Of a DNA stretch of 62,923 nucleotides, positions 17,439 to 25,717 are shown in pieces; the first letter of the stretch is position 1; each line of letters opens with the position of its first letter. Below the pieces are notes generated by a model. The model saw only the letters and a program-made list of their open reading frames with translations, did no database searches and had not been told where the DNA came from. A program made the translations under genes and the position numbers. The DNA comes from CAZPQM01 sp964588995 (GTDB lineage Bacteria; Pseudomonadota; Alphaproteobacteria; Rickettsiales; UBA8987), in assembly GCA_964588995.1 (NCBI GenBank), contig CAZPQM010000011.1:1-62923 (forward strand), written 5' to 3'.

Positions 17439-18614
17439 TTAGTGGTTTTCGTTTTGCCGGGGATCAAGCTCGGTGACGGCCATCGCGGTTTTCGGCATGG
17501 AAACAAATTGCTCGCTGGTGGCTTCGGGTATCTGACGGCCTTTGATGATGCGCAGCGTGGCAAAACCAAACAGCGCGGCATTGATCAATCCGATTGTAAT
17601 AAACAGTCCTTTTGGGCCAAACGACACCATGCCAAGCGACGCAATGACCGGGCCGCAAATCGCTCCGATACTGTGAAAAATGAGTAAACCGGCACTGGCT
17701 TTGACAATCTGGCTGGATTTGAGAAAATCATTCGCGAGTGCGATAAATAATGAGTAGAGCGTGTAGTTAAATCCACCAAAAAACAAGGAGATAAGCATCA
17801 ACTGTAGTGAAAGCCCAGATGCGGCCTCATCGATCAATGCTACAAAGTTAATACAAACGATAACCGAGCACGCTAACACGGCAGCGATAACCCAGCGTCT
17901 GTCGATAGCGTCGGAGCATAAACCAATAGGCCATTGAAACAACAGGCCACCGAGAAAGGTGAGGCCGATTAAAACCGCAACATCATTGGATACCAGACCG
18001 ATTTGCGTGAAATAGACCGCGCCCAATCCCCAAAATGCGCCGAGCGTAAACCCTGTGGAGAGGGAGCCTATCGTGGCCAGAGGGGAAATAGTGATCAGCT
18101 TTCTAAAACTAAAATGCTCGGTTGCGATCTCTTCTGGTTGCTTGCTTTTGCTTAGCGTGACTGGTACCAGTGAGCAGGAGACTAATACAGACACGACGGC
18201 AAACAGCATGTAATCACCGGGATCACCGGTAAAAATAAATAACTGACCGACCGCAAGACTTAAAAAGCTGACGGCCATGTAGACCGAAAGAATGCGACCG
18301 CGATTTTTACGAGTGGATAGTGCATTCAGCCAGCTTTCAATGACCATATAGAGGGCGGCGATGCAGATGCCGTAGACGACGCGCAGAAGAATCCAGGTGA
18401 TTTCGTTGAGGAACAGGACGTGTATTAGCGAAATAGCGGAGCTGAGTGATGCAAAAGCAGCGAATACCCGAATCTGTCCTACTTTAGGAATAAGGCGCGA
18501 GCAGAGCAAGGTGCCAACGATAAAGCCTAGGAAATAGCCGGACATCATCAGACCGGTTACCCATTCCAGATAGCCCTCCAACGTCGCTCTGACGCCAAGC
18601 AATGTATTATGCAA
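17439..18614 (-). CDS. major facilitator superfamily transporter, YcaD-like, start codon missing
   Basis: The product is a 12-helix inner-membrane carrier resembling YcaD-type transporters, for example in TLLGVRATLEGYLEWVTGLM near the start and GYFLGFIVG. The first usable start codon is TTG at 18614, but the same frame stays open upstream to a TAA at 18675-18677 and encodes LLVSFGILCLGHG, exactly the first helix expected for this family. No ATG, GTG or TTG precedes that helix. The gene has therefore either lost its start, uses an ATA codon at 18669-18671, or carries a sequencing error. Substrate unknown. It lies divergent to ectA. Confidence 0.75.
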   Translation of the reverse strand: MHNTLLGVRATLEGYLEWVTGLMMSGYFLGFIVGTLLCSRLIPKVGQIRVFAAFASLSSAISLIHVLFLNEITWILLRVVYGICIAALYMVIESWLNALSTRKNRGRILSVYMAVSFLSLAVGQLFIFTGDPGDYMLFAVVSVLVSCSLVPVTLSKSKQPEEIATEHFSFRKLITISPLATIGSLSTGFTLGAFWGLGAVYFTQIGLVSNDVAVLIGLTFLGGLLFQWPIGLCSDAIDRRWVIAAVLACSVIVCINFVALIDEAASGLSLQLMLISLFFGGFNYTLYSLFIALANDFLKSSQIVKASAGLLIFHSIGAICGPVIASLGMVSFGPKGLFITIGLINAALFGFATLRIIKGRQIPEATSEQFVSMPKTAMAVTELDPRQNENH

Positions 18615-18772
18615 ACCATGGCCGAGACAGAGTATGCCGAAGCTAACGAGAAGGGCGGAGACCGAGAGTATAGTTTAGAGCATACGTCCGTGTTTTTATA
18701 TCGAAACTAGTAGATAAGCGCAATGGATGTAAAATCAAGCTATTTGCGTAGAGATGATTAGAGTTCAAACCA

Positions 18773-18807
18773 TTGCACTTGCAATTGACGGGGCGTTCCC
18801 CTATATT
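18773..18807 (+). promoter_or_regulatory. ectA promoter with TTGCA palindrome
   Basis: TTGCAA (18779-18784), 17 bases and TATATT (18802-18807) form a good promoter. A perfect palindrome TTGCA-CT-TGCAA (18773-18784) covers the -35 element. TTGC/GCAA half-sites are common MarR-family operators, and a MarR gene closes this cluster. Transcription would begin about four bases before the ectA ATG, giving a nearly leaderless message; no ribosome site is visible. Confidence 0.5.
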
Positions 18808-18817
18808 CACGTTCATT

Positions 18818-19372
18818 ATGGGAAGCGTGCAAACCCTTTCAGTAGCTAAAGATGTATCGCTTGGCGATGCATCATATACCTTCAGGCAGCCTGAAGCGTC
18901 GGATGCACGTGCGATCAGGTCGCTAATCGAATCAGCGGGCAATATGGATGTTAATCCGGAATATGCCTACATGCTCCTGGGCGAGCATTTCGCGGATACG
19001 TGTGCTGTTGCGGAGGTGAACGGTACTCCTGTCGCGTTTGCCAGTGCTTACATCCCGCCTAATCAGCCGAATACGCTTTTTGTCTGGCAGGTTGTAGTGG
19101 ATCAGAATTATCGTAAACAACATTTAGCGATGAAGCTGCTGCAAGCTATCTTAGCCCGGCCGATCTGTGAGAATATTGGTTATATCCATGCAACGATTGC
19201 CCCTTCAAATCAGGCGTCTCGCTCACTTTTTACCTCACTTGCGCGTGAGTTGGATGTTAGTTTTCACGAGCAAGCCTGCTTCCCCTCTAACTATTTCAGT
19301 GGCCAACACGAAGACGAACCGCTTTTCGTGGTCGGGCCGATTGTTCCTAACCTAACCAAGGATAATACATGA
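18818..19372 (+). CDS. ectA: L-2,4-diaminobutyrate acetyltransferase
   Basis: EctA N-acetylates diaminobutyrate, the second step of ectoine synthesis. The 184-residue GNAT-fold protein has the EctA start (YTFRQPEASDARAIRSLIES), VWQVVVDQNYRKQHLAMKLL for the acetyl-CoA binding turn and the ending FPSNYFSGQHEDEPLF. The frame is open to 18773, but the promoter elements lie inside that stretch, so ATG 18818 is chosen although no ribosome site precedes it. The stop overlaps the ectB ATG by four bases. Confidence 0.94.
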   Translation: MGSVQTLSVAKDVSLGDASYTFRQPEASDARAIRSLIESAGNMDVNPEYAYMLLGEHFADTCAVAEVNGTPVAFASAYIPPNQPNTLFVWQVVVDQNYRKQHLAMKLLQAILARPICENIGYIHATIAPSNQASRSLFTSLARELDVSFHEQACFPSNYFSGQHEDEPLFVVGPIVPNLTKDNT

Positions 19373-20700
19373 CTGCTATTGCTAATAATGATCCGTTTCA
19401 CGATTTGGAATCGAATGTGAAAGGCTATGTGCGTAGCTTCCCGTTTGTCATTGAGCGTGCTAAAGGCTCGACGATTACCGCGGAAGACGGTACGGAATAT
19501 CTCGATTTTTTAGCCGGAGCCGGCACGTTAAATTATGGTCATAACAATGATAACTTCAAACAGGCGCTGATTGATTACATCGAGTCCGACGGTATTGTGC
19601 ACGGGCTGGATATGATGTCGCAAGCTAAACATAGATTTATCGATACATTTGATGAGGTTATCCTCAAACCGAGAGGTTTGGAATACCGCCTGCAGTTCTG
19701 CGGGCCGACGGGAACCAACTCCGTGGAGGCGGCGCTGAAGCTTGCGCGGATGAATACCGGGCGCACGGGGATTTTATCGTTCGCCAACGGCTTTCATGGG
19801 ATGACACAAGGCGCGCTTTCGGTCACAGGAAATAACTATCATAAGCAAGGCATACCGGGAACATGCGGTTGTTATACGAGCTTTATGCCTTACTGCGGGT
19901 ATTCGGACAGCGTGGAGGATTCTATTTCCTATATACGCCAGTATCTGGAAGATAACTCGAGCGGGGTGAACCTGCCTGCTGCCATGATCCTCGAAACCGT
20001 GCAGGGTGAAGGCGGTGTCAATGTGGCCAGTATGGAGTGGCTGCGCGGCATACGCAACCTGTGTGACGAGTTTGATATTCTTATGATTGTCGATGATATT
20101 CAGATGGGATGCGGCCGCACAGGCACCTTCTTCAGTTTTGAAGAGGCAGGCATTGAGCCGGATATCGTCCTGCTGTCCAAGTCCATTGGCGCCTATGGCT
20201 TGCCGATGGCTTTGGTGCTTCTGAAGCCTGAGCTCGACATGTGGAAACCGGCACAGCATAACGGCACCTTCCGCGGGCATAACCTCGCTTTTGTTGCGGC
20301 TACCGAGGCGCTTGAACATTATTGGCGTGAGGAAGAGTTTGCCAACGAGGTGCAACAGAAAGCGCAGCATATTGAAAAGCGGCTGCAGGCAATAGCTGAT
20401 CAGGCGCCTGAGTTTGATTTCGAAGTGCGTGGGCGCGGGTTTGTATGGGCATTGGAGTCACTGAAAACGCCTGAGATCGCGGATAAAATTCAGCAGAACT
20501 GTTTTGATCATCATTTGATCATTGAAACCTGTGGCAGTAAAGGGCAGGCGCTAAAGCTGCTGCCAGCCTTGACTGCCAGTGAGGCAGAGCTCAATCGTGG
20601 GCTGGATATTATCGAAAAAGCCGTAAAGCAATTGGCAGAAGAACATAACCATACGCATTTCAACGGCGCAGATGTTGAAACGGTGCTTGCAGCTAACTAA
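19369..20700 (+). CDS. ectB: diaminobutyrate--2-oxoglutarate aminotransferase
   Basis: EctB converts aspartate-semialdehyde to diaminobutyrate using glutamate, the first dedicated step of ectoine synthesis. It is a 443-residue class III PLP aminotransferase: the cofactor lysine is in LLSKSIGAYGLPMAL, the PLP aspartate in IVDDIQMGCGRTG, and FAGAGTLNYGHNN-type sequence (FLAGAGTLNYGHNN) near residue 45 is specific to EctB. The C-terminal extension after the fold is a little longer than usual. It is coupled to ectA and followed after 12 bases by ectC. Confidence 0.96.
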   Translation: MTAIANNDPFHDLESNVKGYVRSFPFVIERAKGSTITAEDGTEYLDFLAGAGTLNYGHNNDNFKQALIDYIESDGIVHGLDMMSQAKHRFIDTFDEVILKPRGLEYRLQFCGPTGTNSVEAALKLARMNTGRTGILSFANGFHGMTQGALSVTGNNYHKQGIPGTCGCYTSFMPYCGYSDSVEDSISYIRQYLEDNSSGVNLPAAMILETVQGEGGVNVASMEWLRGIRNLCDEFDILMIVDDIQMGCGRTGTFFSFEEAGIEPDIVLLSKSIGAYGLPMALVLLKPELDMWKPAQHNGTFRGHNLAFVAATEALEHYWREEEFANEVQQKAQHIEKRLQAIADQAPEFDFEVRGRGFVWALESLKTPEIADKIQQNCFDHHLIIETCGSKGQALKLLPALTASEAELNRGLDIIEKAVKQLAEEHNHTHFNGADVETVLAAN

Positions 20701-20712
20701 GGAGAAGAAAAC

Positions 20713-21135
20713 ATGATTGTAAAAGACATTAAAGAGCTATACGACACAGAGCGTGAAGTGAAAGGTGAGGGCTGGACCAGTACCCGCCTGCTGCTAAAGA
20801 AAGACGGCATGGGTTTTTCAGTGCATGAAACGGTGGTGCCGACAGGTTCGGAATTGCATCTGCATTATAAAAATCACCTCGAGGCCGTTTATTGCGTAGC
20901 CGGCAAAGGCTGGATCAAGGACCTTGAAACCGGTGAAACACACACGATTACACCCGGTGTGATCTATGCGCTGGATCAGCATGATAAGCATATTCTGAAG
21001 GCGGAAGAAGAGCTTCGCTTTGTGTGCGTGTTCAACCCGCCTGTTACGGGCGCGGAAGTGCATGATGCCGATGGTGCCTATCCGATTTTAGAAGATCACG
21101 ATGAAGAGCCGGATCAGAAAGCCAGTGCGGCGTAA
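20713..21135 (+). CDS. ectC: ectoine synthase
   Basis: EctC closes N-acetyl-diaminobutyrate to the cyclic compatible solute ectoine. The 140-residue cupin begins MIVKDIKELYDTEREVKGEG, the family's standard start, and shows cupin motifs around LHYKNHLEAVYCVAGKGWI and PGVIYALDQHDKHILKA, with FNPPVTGAEVHDADGAY near the end. AAGGAG 9 bases before ATG supports the start. Length is normal. Confidence 0.97.
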   Translation: MIVKDIKELYDTEREVKGEGWTSTRLLLKKDGMGFSVHETVVPTGSELHLHYKNHLEAVYCVAGKGWIKDLETGETHTITPGVIYALDQHDKHILKAEEELRFVCVFNPPVTGAEVHDADGAYPILEDHDEEPDQKASAA

Positions 21136-21205
21136 GCGAGCGGACGCATCGCATACTTATCGTCTTTGGACGCAATAAATATATCAAATTTACGGATTAC
21201 ACATT

Positions 21206-21219
21206 CTACTTTTGAGTAG
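21206..21219 (+). promoter_or_regulatory. inverted repeat upstream of the fused hydroxylase gene
   Basis: CTACT-TTTG-AGTAG lies in the 141-base gap between ectC and the next gene, about 60 bases before its ATG. The gap suggests that the fused gene can be controlled separately from ectABC, and this repeat is the only operator-like element seen. Function inferred. Confidence 0.3.
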
Positions 21220-21276
21220 GATGCTGTTCGCTGGTATTGAGCAACGTAAATTAAATAAGCTGTAAGGAGAAGTGAT

Positions 21277-23130
21277 ATGAGCGCACTGCGTGAACCGAGT
21301 GGGGTCAAATACGATCCAGAACCGAGAGCGGTGATGGGTTTTGTTTGTCTGCCGACAGATATTATGACTGATCGGGCGATTCCACGTATGTTATCGCAAC
21401 TGGAAAATATACGCTGGCGTATGCAAAGGGTGAATATGGACGGTGATAACGTCAACACCGAATCCTATCTCAGTGCGCAAGAAAATCTATTAACCGCTGC
21501 TGACGCTATTCGTCCTGTAAATTCGGTAACTTCTATAGCGCTAGCCTGCACGTCTCTGGCATTTACACTCGGACAAAAGGAGGTCAACAGCACGCTTAAA
21601 AAAGTGCATAGTGATGCGCATGTGACGAATATGGCGGACGCTGTGGTGGAAGCGCTTGGTAGTATAGGTGCTAAGCGCATTGCTGTGCTGACACCCTATG
21701 AAGCAGAGCTTGCGGAAAAAAATAGAGGCCTGCTCACACAAACAGGTATTACGATAACCGCTTCCACTGACCTGGGGCTTGTAACGGATGAGGCGATCTC
21801 GACCGTTTCGCAGGAAACTATTGCCAGCTACGTGAAAGAGCTAACGCAGCAGTCTGATACTTTGGATGCGGTTTTTATCGCCTGTAGCGCGTTTAATGTT
21901 ATGACGCCGGGCTTTATTGACAGATTAGAAAAAGAGCTGGGTGTACCAGTCATCACGTCGCTTCAGGCGCTGGTATGGAAATTGCTTAAAGTGGATGCAA
22001 TAGACGATCCGCTCTACGGCTATGGTGCATTGCTGCGCAGCACGCGCACGGCCAAGGTAAATTTGAGATTTGTAAAGGAGTTAACGCTTAACACAAGGCA
22101 AACAGATTCTTTTGATGATGTATACCCGTCAAGAGTGAAAGGCCGGCAGGCGAAATTAATAGATCGCATTGATCCTGTTGTTGAGAAAAAAAATATCGAT
22201 AAAGGTCCTTTAACATCGCAACAGATGCTGGCGTTTGAAAAAGACGGGGCGATGGTTTTACCTCAGATTTTCGATGCGGAAGAGATTGCTTATCTGAGAA
22301 GGCATATTGCAGCATTACGCGATGGATATGAGGCGCAGACTGAAGCGGAATTGGCTAACTCCACCCGTATAATTTCTGAAAGCGCCGTTGGAGGAAGCTC
22401 GACCGGTAACGCAATACTCAAAAGTATCTGGGAAATTCATAAGCGCCCGGAGGATTCGCCGCATTTAGATCAGGCCGCAGATGTGTTGTACGCTTTGGTC
22501 CGTGATGCTCGTTTAGTGAATGCGGCGCGGCAAATACTAGGGGAAGATGTGTACATACATCAGTCGCGAATTAATTTTCAACAAGGGTACAGCGAACGTA
22601 ATCCGCTTGGAGGAACCGGTTTTCTATGGCATCAGGATTTTGAACAGTGGCATTCCGATGATGGTATGCCGCGAATGCGAGCGGTATCTATGGCCGTTTT
22701 GCTGGATCGTAATACGGAGGCGAATGCGTCTTTATTGGTTATGCCAGGAACGCATCAATATTTTGTTCAGGCGGAGGCTTATGATGATCTAACAGAGGAG
22801 CAGGCTGCGCTTAGGTTGCGGACCGGCCCGATACTTGGTGATCATATTCTGCCCGACTTGGCGAACCGGTATGGTATACGCTATTGCACAGGTGAGCCCG
22901 GCGACGTGGTGGTTTTTGATTGTGCTACGTTACATGGATCGCATAGCAATATTTCGCCATGGCCAAGACAGAATGCCTTCTTTGTGTATAATGCAGTCTC
23001 GAATGTATTAAACCCCAACGGTGGTTACGACAAAAACGCGGCGCCCAGACCGGAGCATATTGCTACAAGGGATAAACGCTATATGGGCGTACCGATTGTC
23101 CCAATTAGTCAAAAACTGACACAGAAGTAA
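21277..23130 (+). CDS. ectD: EutA-like racemase domain fused to ectoine hydroxylase EctD
   Basis: One uninterrupted 617-residue frame holds two enzymes. Residues about 1-265 resemble the Asp/Glu racemase, maleate isomerase and EutA (ectoine utilisation) family: FVCLPTDIMTDRAIPRM at the start, and two cysteines in ALACTSLAF (C91) and IACSAFNVM (C203) where the catalytic pair belongs. Residues about 277-617 are a complete EctD, the Fe(II)/2-oxoglutarate dioxygenase making 5-hydroxyectoine: it begins DDVYPSR like normal EctD, and has FLWHQDFEQWH (iron ligands H452, D454), GMPRMRAVSM and ATLHGSHSNIS (H553). No internal start codon precedes the EctD part, so it is made as a fusion. AAGGAG fixes the start. 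EctD is normally about 300 residues and alone. The racemase half may act on the hydroxyl centre or on a precursor; this is inference. Confidence 0.88.
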   Translation: MSALREPSGVKYDPEPRAVMGFVCLPTDIMTDRAIPRMLSQLENIRWRMQRVNMDGDNVNTESYLSAQENLLTAADAIRPVNSVTSIALACTSLAFTLGQKEVNSTLKKVHSDAHVTNMADAVVEALGSIGAKRIAVLTPYEAELAEKNRGLLTQTGITITASTDLGLVTDEAISTVSQETIASYVKELTQQSDTLDAVFIACSAFNVMTPGFIDRLEKELGVPVITSLQALVWKLLKVDAIDDPLYGYGALLRSTRTAKVNLRFVKELTLNTRQTDSFDDVYPSRVKGRQAKLIDRIDPVVEKKNIDKGPLTSQQMLAFEKDGAMVLPQIFDAEEIAYLRRHIAALRDGYEAQTEAELANSTRIISESAVGGSSTGNAILKSIWEIHKRPEDSPHLDQAADVLYALVRDARLVNAARQILGEDVYIHQSRINFQQGYSERNPLGGTGFLWHQDFEQWHSDDGMPRMRAVSMAVLLDRNTEANASLLVMPGTHQYFVQAEAYDDLTEEQAALRLRTGPILGDHILPDLANRYGIRYCTGEPGDVVVFDCATLHGSHSNISPWPRQNAFFVYNAVSNVLNPNGGYDKNAAPRPEHIATRDKRYMGVPIVPISQKLTQK

Positions 23131-23143
23131 TAATGTAAAATTA

Positions 23144-23172
23144 TTTCATAAATTATACATAACCCTTATAAT
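23144..23172 (+). promoter_or_regulatory. promoter of the MarR-type gene
   Basis: TTTCAT (23144-23149), 17 bases and TATAAT (23167-23172) form a promoter directly before the regulator gene, so the regulator can be transcribed apart from the ectoine genes. The -35 element is weak. Confidence 0.45.
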
Positions 23173-23187
23173 ATCCAATAGATTCAG

Positions 23188-23724
23188 TTGGATGCTAATG
23201 TGAACAATACGAATAGTCAAAACTCAAAGACCTCTTTCGCGAATGGCGAGAGATATGATTTGCGCATTTTACAAAGTTTGCGGAAAATTATTCGCTCGGT
23301 GGATTTGCACTCCCGTAAACTCAGTATGCAGCATGATATTACAGCGCCGCAACTGATTTCCCTCCTGGCTGTTGCTGAAACCGGGCCGCTTACCATCGCG
23401 GCCATTTCGAAAGAAGTGCACTTAAGCCCAAGCACATTGGTCGGGATCGTTGACCGGTTGGAAGCGAAGGGGCTTGTGGAGCGAAAACGCAGTGAAAAAG
23501 ACCGGCGGCAGGTCTTGATTTCAATGACGAAGCAGGGAGAAGAATTTGTGCGTCAAGCGCCGTCACCTCTGCAGGAAACGCTGGCTGAGGCGCTGGTTGA
23601 GTTGAGTCCTCTGGAGCAATCTACCATCTCGCTGTCATTGGAGCGTGTGGTGGAGCTTATGGAAGCAAAAGAGCTTGACGCCGCCCCCATCCTGCAGACG
23701 GGTGCCATTGAGGATAAGCACTAG
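23188..23724 (+). CDS. MarR-family regulator, probably of the ectoine genes
   Basis: The 178-residue protein has a MarR winged helix: the recognition helix is around HLSPSTLVGIVDRLEAKGLV and the wing around RKRSEKDRRQVLISMTKQG. The stretch LRKIIRSVDLHSRKL near residue 30 resembles EctR-type MarR proteins that repress ectABC in other bacteria. Placement directly after the ectoine genes supports the same role, with the TTGCA palindrome before ectA as candidate operator. The start is uncertain: TTG 23188 or GTG 23200; neither has a strong ribosome site. Confidence 0.8.
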   Translation: MDANVNNTNSQNSKTSFANGERYDLRILQSLRKIIRSVDLHSRKLSMQHDITAPQLISLLAVAETGPLTIAAISKEVHLSPSTLVGIVDRLEAKGLVERKRSEKDRRQVLISMTKQGEEFVRQAPSPLQETLAEALVELSPLEQSTISLSLERVVELMEAKELDAAPILQTGAIEDKH

Positions 23725-23739
23725 CCAAGCTAAATTGCG

Positions 23740-24681
23740 TTATTTTTTTACCTTAACTGGGGACTCAAACCCTATCGGTTTCAGCGCCATCAACGAGCAG
23801 GGAAGCTGCTGCATGATGTTTTCCGCCGTATTCCCCGTCAGGAAACCGGGAATGCCGGTGCGTGCAACCGTACCCATTACCAAAATATCGATATTGTGAT
23901 TATTGACGAAAGCGGGGATTTGCTCCTCCGGTTTACCGCGGAGATGATGCACGGCCTGATTGCCGGCAATGCCTGATTGCTCAATCAGTGCATCCAACTC
24001 GCTGCGATGTCGGTTTTTAGCGTGATCAACCTTTTCCTGAATTTCTTCCTTCGGGATTTTAATAAACACGTTATTGCGCAACTCCGATTCCAGCGCATAG
24101 TCCCAGCAGGAAACAATGTGCAATTCGCCGCTGCAGCTGTCGGCTAATGTGCCGGATGTTTTCAACAGCTGTTCGGAAAGCTGGATAGCTGACTGCTCTT
24201 CGGCTTCCGGGTCAATTGCTACGGCCACCTGAATATGCTCGCGCGAATGTTTGATCGGCCGGCACAGCCAGACCGGGCAGGGGCATTTGCGTAGCAATTC
24301 CATATCTATCGCCTTGAACCCGCCGGCACCTTCGCGTGGCTCGGCTTCTTTGATCAGCAAGTCATGGTCATGCTCAATAGCATATTGAATGATGCGGATT
24401 GTCGGCTTGTCATTCGCCAGCAACTCGATTGTTAGATTGATGTCCTGATCGCCTAAGCGGATAGTCTCTTTGCTTTGTCGGATAGAATCCTCGACCTGCG
24501 CTAAGAGCGCCTCTTCATATTTTTTCTGGTAATCCGGAAAATCGTTGGGAAATGAGGGAGTTATAACAAGCACCTTCAGCGGAGCATTATTATTGCGAGC
24601 AAGACTGAGCGCCTGTTTCAACCCTTCGGTTTCGTCGGTCGTGCCATGACTGATGTAAAGCAAATTACGATATTGCTGCAT
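23740..24681 (-). CDS. tandem universal stress protein
   Basis: The 313-residue cytoplasmic protein contains two USP domains, as in UspE. The second carries the nucleotide-binding pattern in VMGTVARTGIPGFLTGNTAE, close to the ATP-binding form G-X2-G-X9-G-S/T; the first ends in LLRKCPCPVWLCRP and appears degenerate. Such proteins help survival in stress or low energy. AGGGG precedes ATG by 8 bases. It stands alone, convergent with the MarR gene, and ends 15 bases from it. Confidence 0.88.
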   Translation of the reverse strand: MQQYRNLLYISHGTTDETEGLKQALSLARNNNAPLKVLVITPSFPNDFPDYQKKYEEALLAQVEDSIRQSKETIRLGDQDINLTIELLANDKPTIRIIQYAIEHDHDLLIKEAEPREGAGGFKAIDMELLRKCPCPVWLCRPIKHSREHIQVAVAIDPEAEEQSAIQLSEQLLKTSGTLADSCSGELHIVSCWDYALESELRNNVFIKIPKEEIQEKVDHAKNRHRSELDALIEQSGIAGNQAVHHLRGKPEEQIPAFVNNHNIDILVMGTVARTGIPGFLTGNTAENIMQQLPCSLMALKPIGFESPVKVKK

Positions 24682-24778
24682 AGGAAGCCCCTTTATTCAC
24701 CTGATATAGATATAGTTTGCGCGTGATCATAAAAACAAGGTGGGCTGAAGTAAAGTAAAACAGGTAAGTATAACAGGC

Positions 24779-25717
24779 TTAATGTATATCCACCGGCCGT
24801 GTCCAGATAGGGCCGCGTGGGGTTTCGGTCGCGGATCGTCCGGAGTTAAGGAGTCCGCGGAGGCTGCCGGTTGCAGCCAGCTGTAGTTTTTGCCAGCTGG
24901 GCACATAGATACGGTCAGCCCATCTCTCTACATCCTGATGGCAAATGCGGAGTCCTATCTGTCGATATATATTCAGTGCGGCGCTTATGGCCATGGCGGC
25001 GCGCGGCGGCAAAGCCCGCAGGCCAAGCCGTGCGGAATCATAGTAGGGCTCGGCTGCTGCAACCAGCTCGATAGCCAGTTCGTAAAGTGCAGTGCGATAT
25101 TGCGGCTGCAGGAGTGATGAGGCCGGAATCGCTTTCCTTTCCAGCCAGTTTAGGGGGACGTAGATGCGGCCTTGCTCTGCGTCTTCCATTACATCGCGTG
25201 CGATATTGGTTAGTTGAAAGGCGATACCGAGGTCGCAGGCCCGGTCAAGCGTCGCCTGATCGTTAGGGTTTACGCCCATGATGATCGCCATCATAATTCC
25301 CACCGTACCGGCGACGCGGTAACCGTAGGTCAGTGTCCCGTCTAGCGTGGCGTAACGCCGGTTTTCAACGTCCATGCGAAAACCGTGCAGCAAATCACGC
25401 GGATAGCGGTGGGGGATAGGGTGGCGTTGCATAATGGCCGAAAGTGCGGCAAAGGCGGGGTGATCCGAGTTATGTCCTGCCAGTACCTGCTCGGTTTCCG
25501 CTTCCAGCCATGCCATCCGGTCGCCTAGGCTAGCCGTATGCGGTTGCGTGCCGCGGCCATGATCCTGCTCGTCGATCAGGTCATCGCAAAAGCGGCACCA
25601 CGCATAGAGCAGATGCGCATCCCGCCGCATTGTCCGCGGGAAAAGGCGCGCAGCCATCGCAAAGCTATGCGAACCGGTTTGAATGGCTTTGTGGCTATGG
25701 GTCAAAAGCTCGGTCAT
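24779..25717 (-). CDS. crtB: phytoene synthase
   Basis: CrtB condenses two geranylgeranyl diphosphates to phytoene, the first carotenoid. The 312-residue trans-prenyl synthase shows both aspartate-rich substrate motifs: FCDDLIDE near residue 47 and ARDVMEDAEQGRIYVP near 170, plus YGYRVAGTVGIMMA between them. Its start overlaps the crtI stop by four bases, so it is the last gene of a crtY-crtI-crtB unit. A geranylgeranyl diphosphate synthase is not in the window. Confidence 0.95.
   Translation of the reverse strand: MTELLTHSHKAIQTGSHSFAMAARLFPRTMRRDAHLLYAWCRFCDDLIDEQDHGRGTQPHTASLGDRMAWLEAETEQVLAGHNSDHPAFAALSAIMQRHPIPHRYPRDLLHGFRMDVENRRYATLDGTLTYGYRVAGTVGIMMAIIMGVNPNDQATLDRACDLGIAFQLTNIARDVMEDAEQGRIYVPLNWLERKAIPASSLLQPQYRTALYELAIELVAAAEPYYDSARLGLRALPPRAAMAISAALNIYRQIGLRICHQDVERWADRIYVPSWQKLQLAATGSLRGLLNSGRSATETPRGPIWTRPVDIH

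Noticed and set aside
18763..18784. tRNA T-arm-like GAGTTCAAACC sequence
   Set aside because: No acceptor or anticodon stems can be drawn around it, and it falls in the ectA promoter.
18643..18942. 99-codon minus-strand frame upstream of the transporter gene
   Set aside because: It lies antisense to the start of ectA and is in a different frame from the transporter's missing first helix, so it does not repair that gene.
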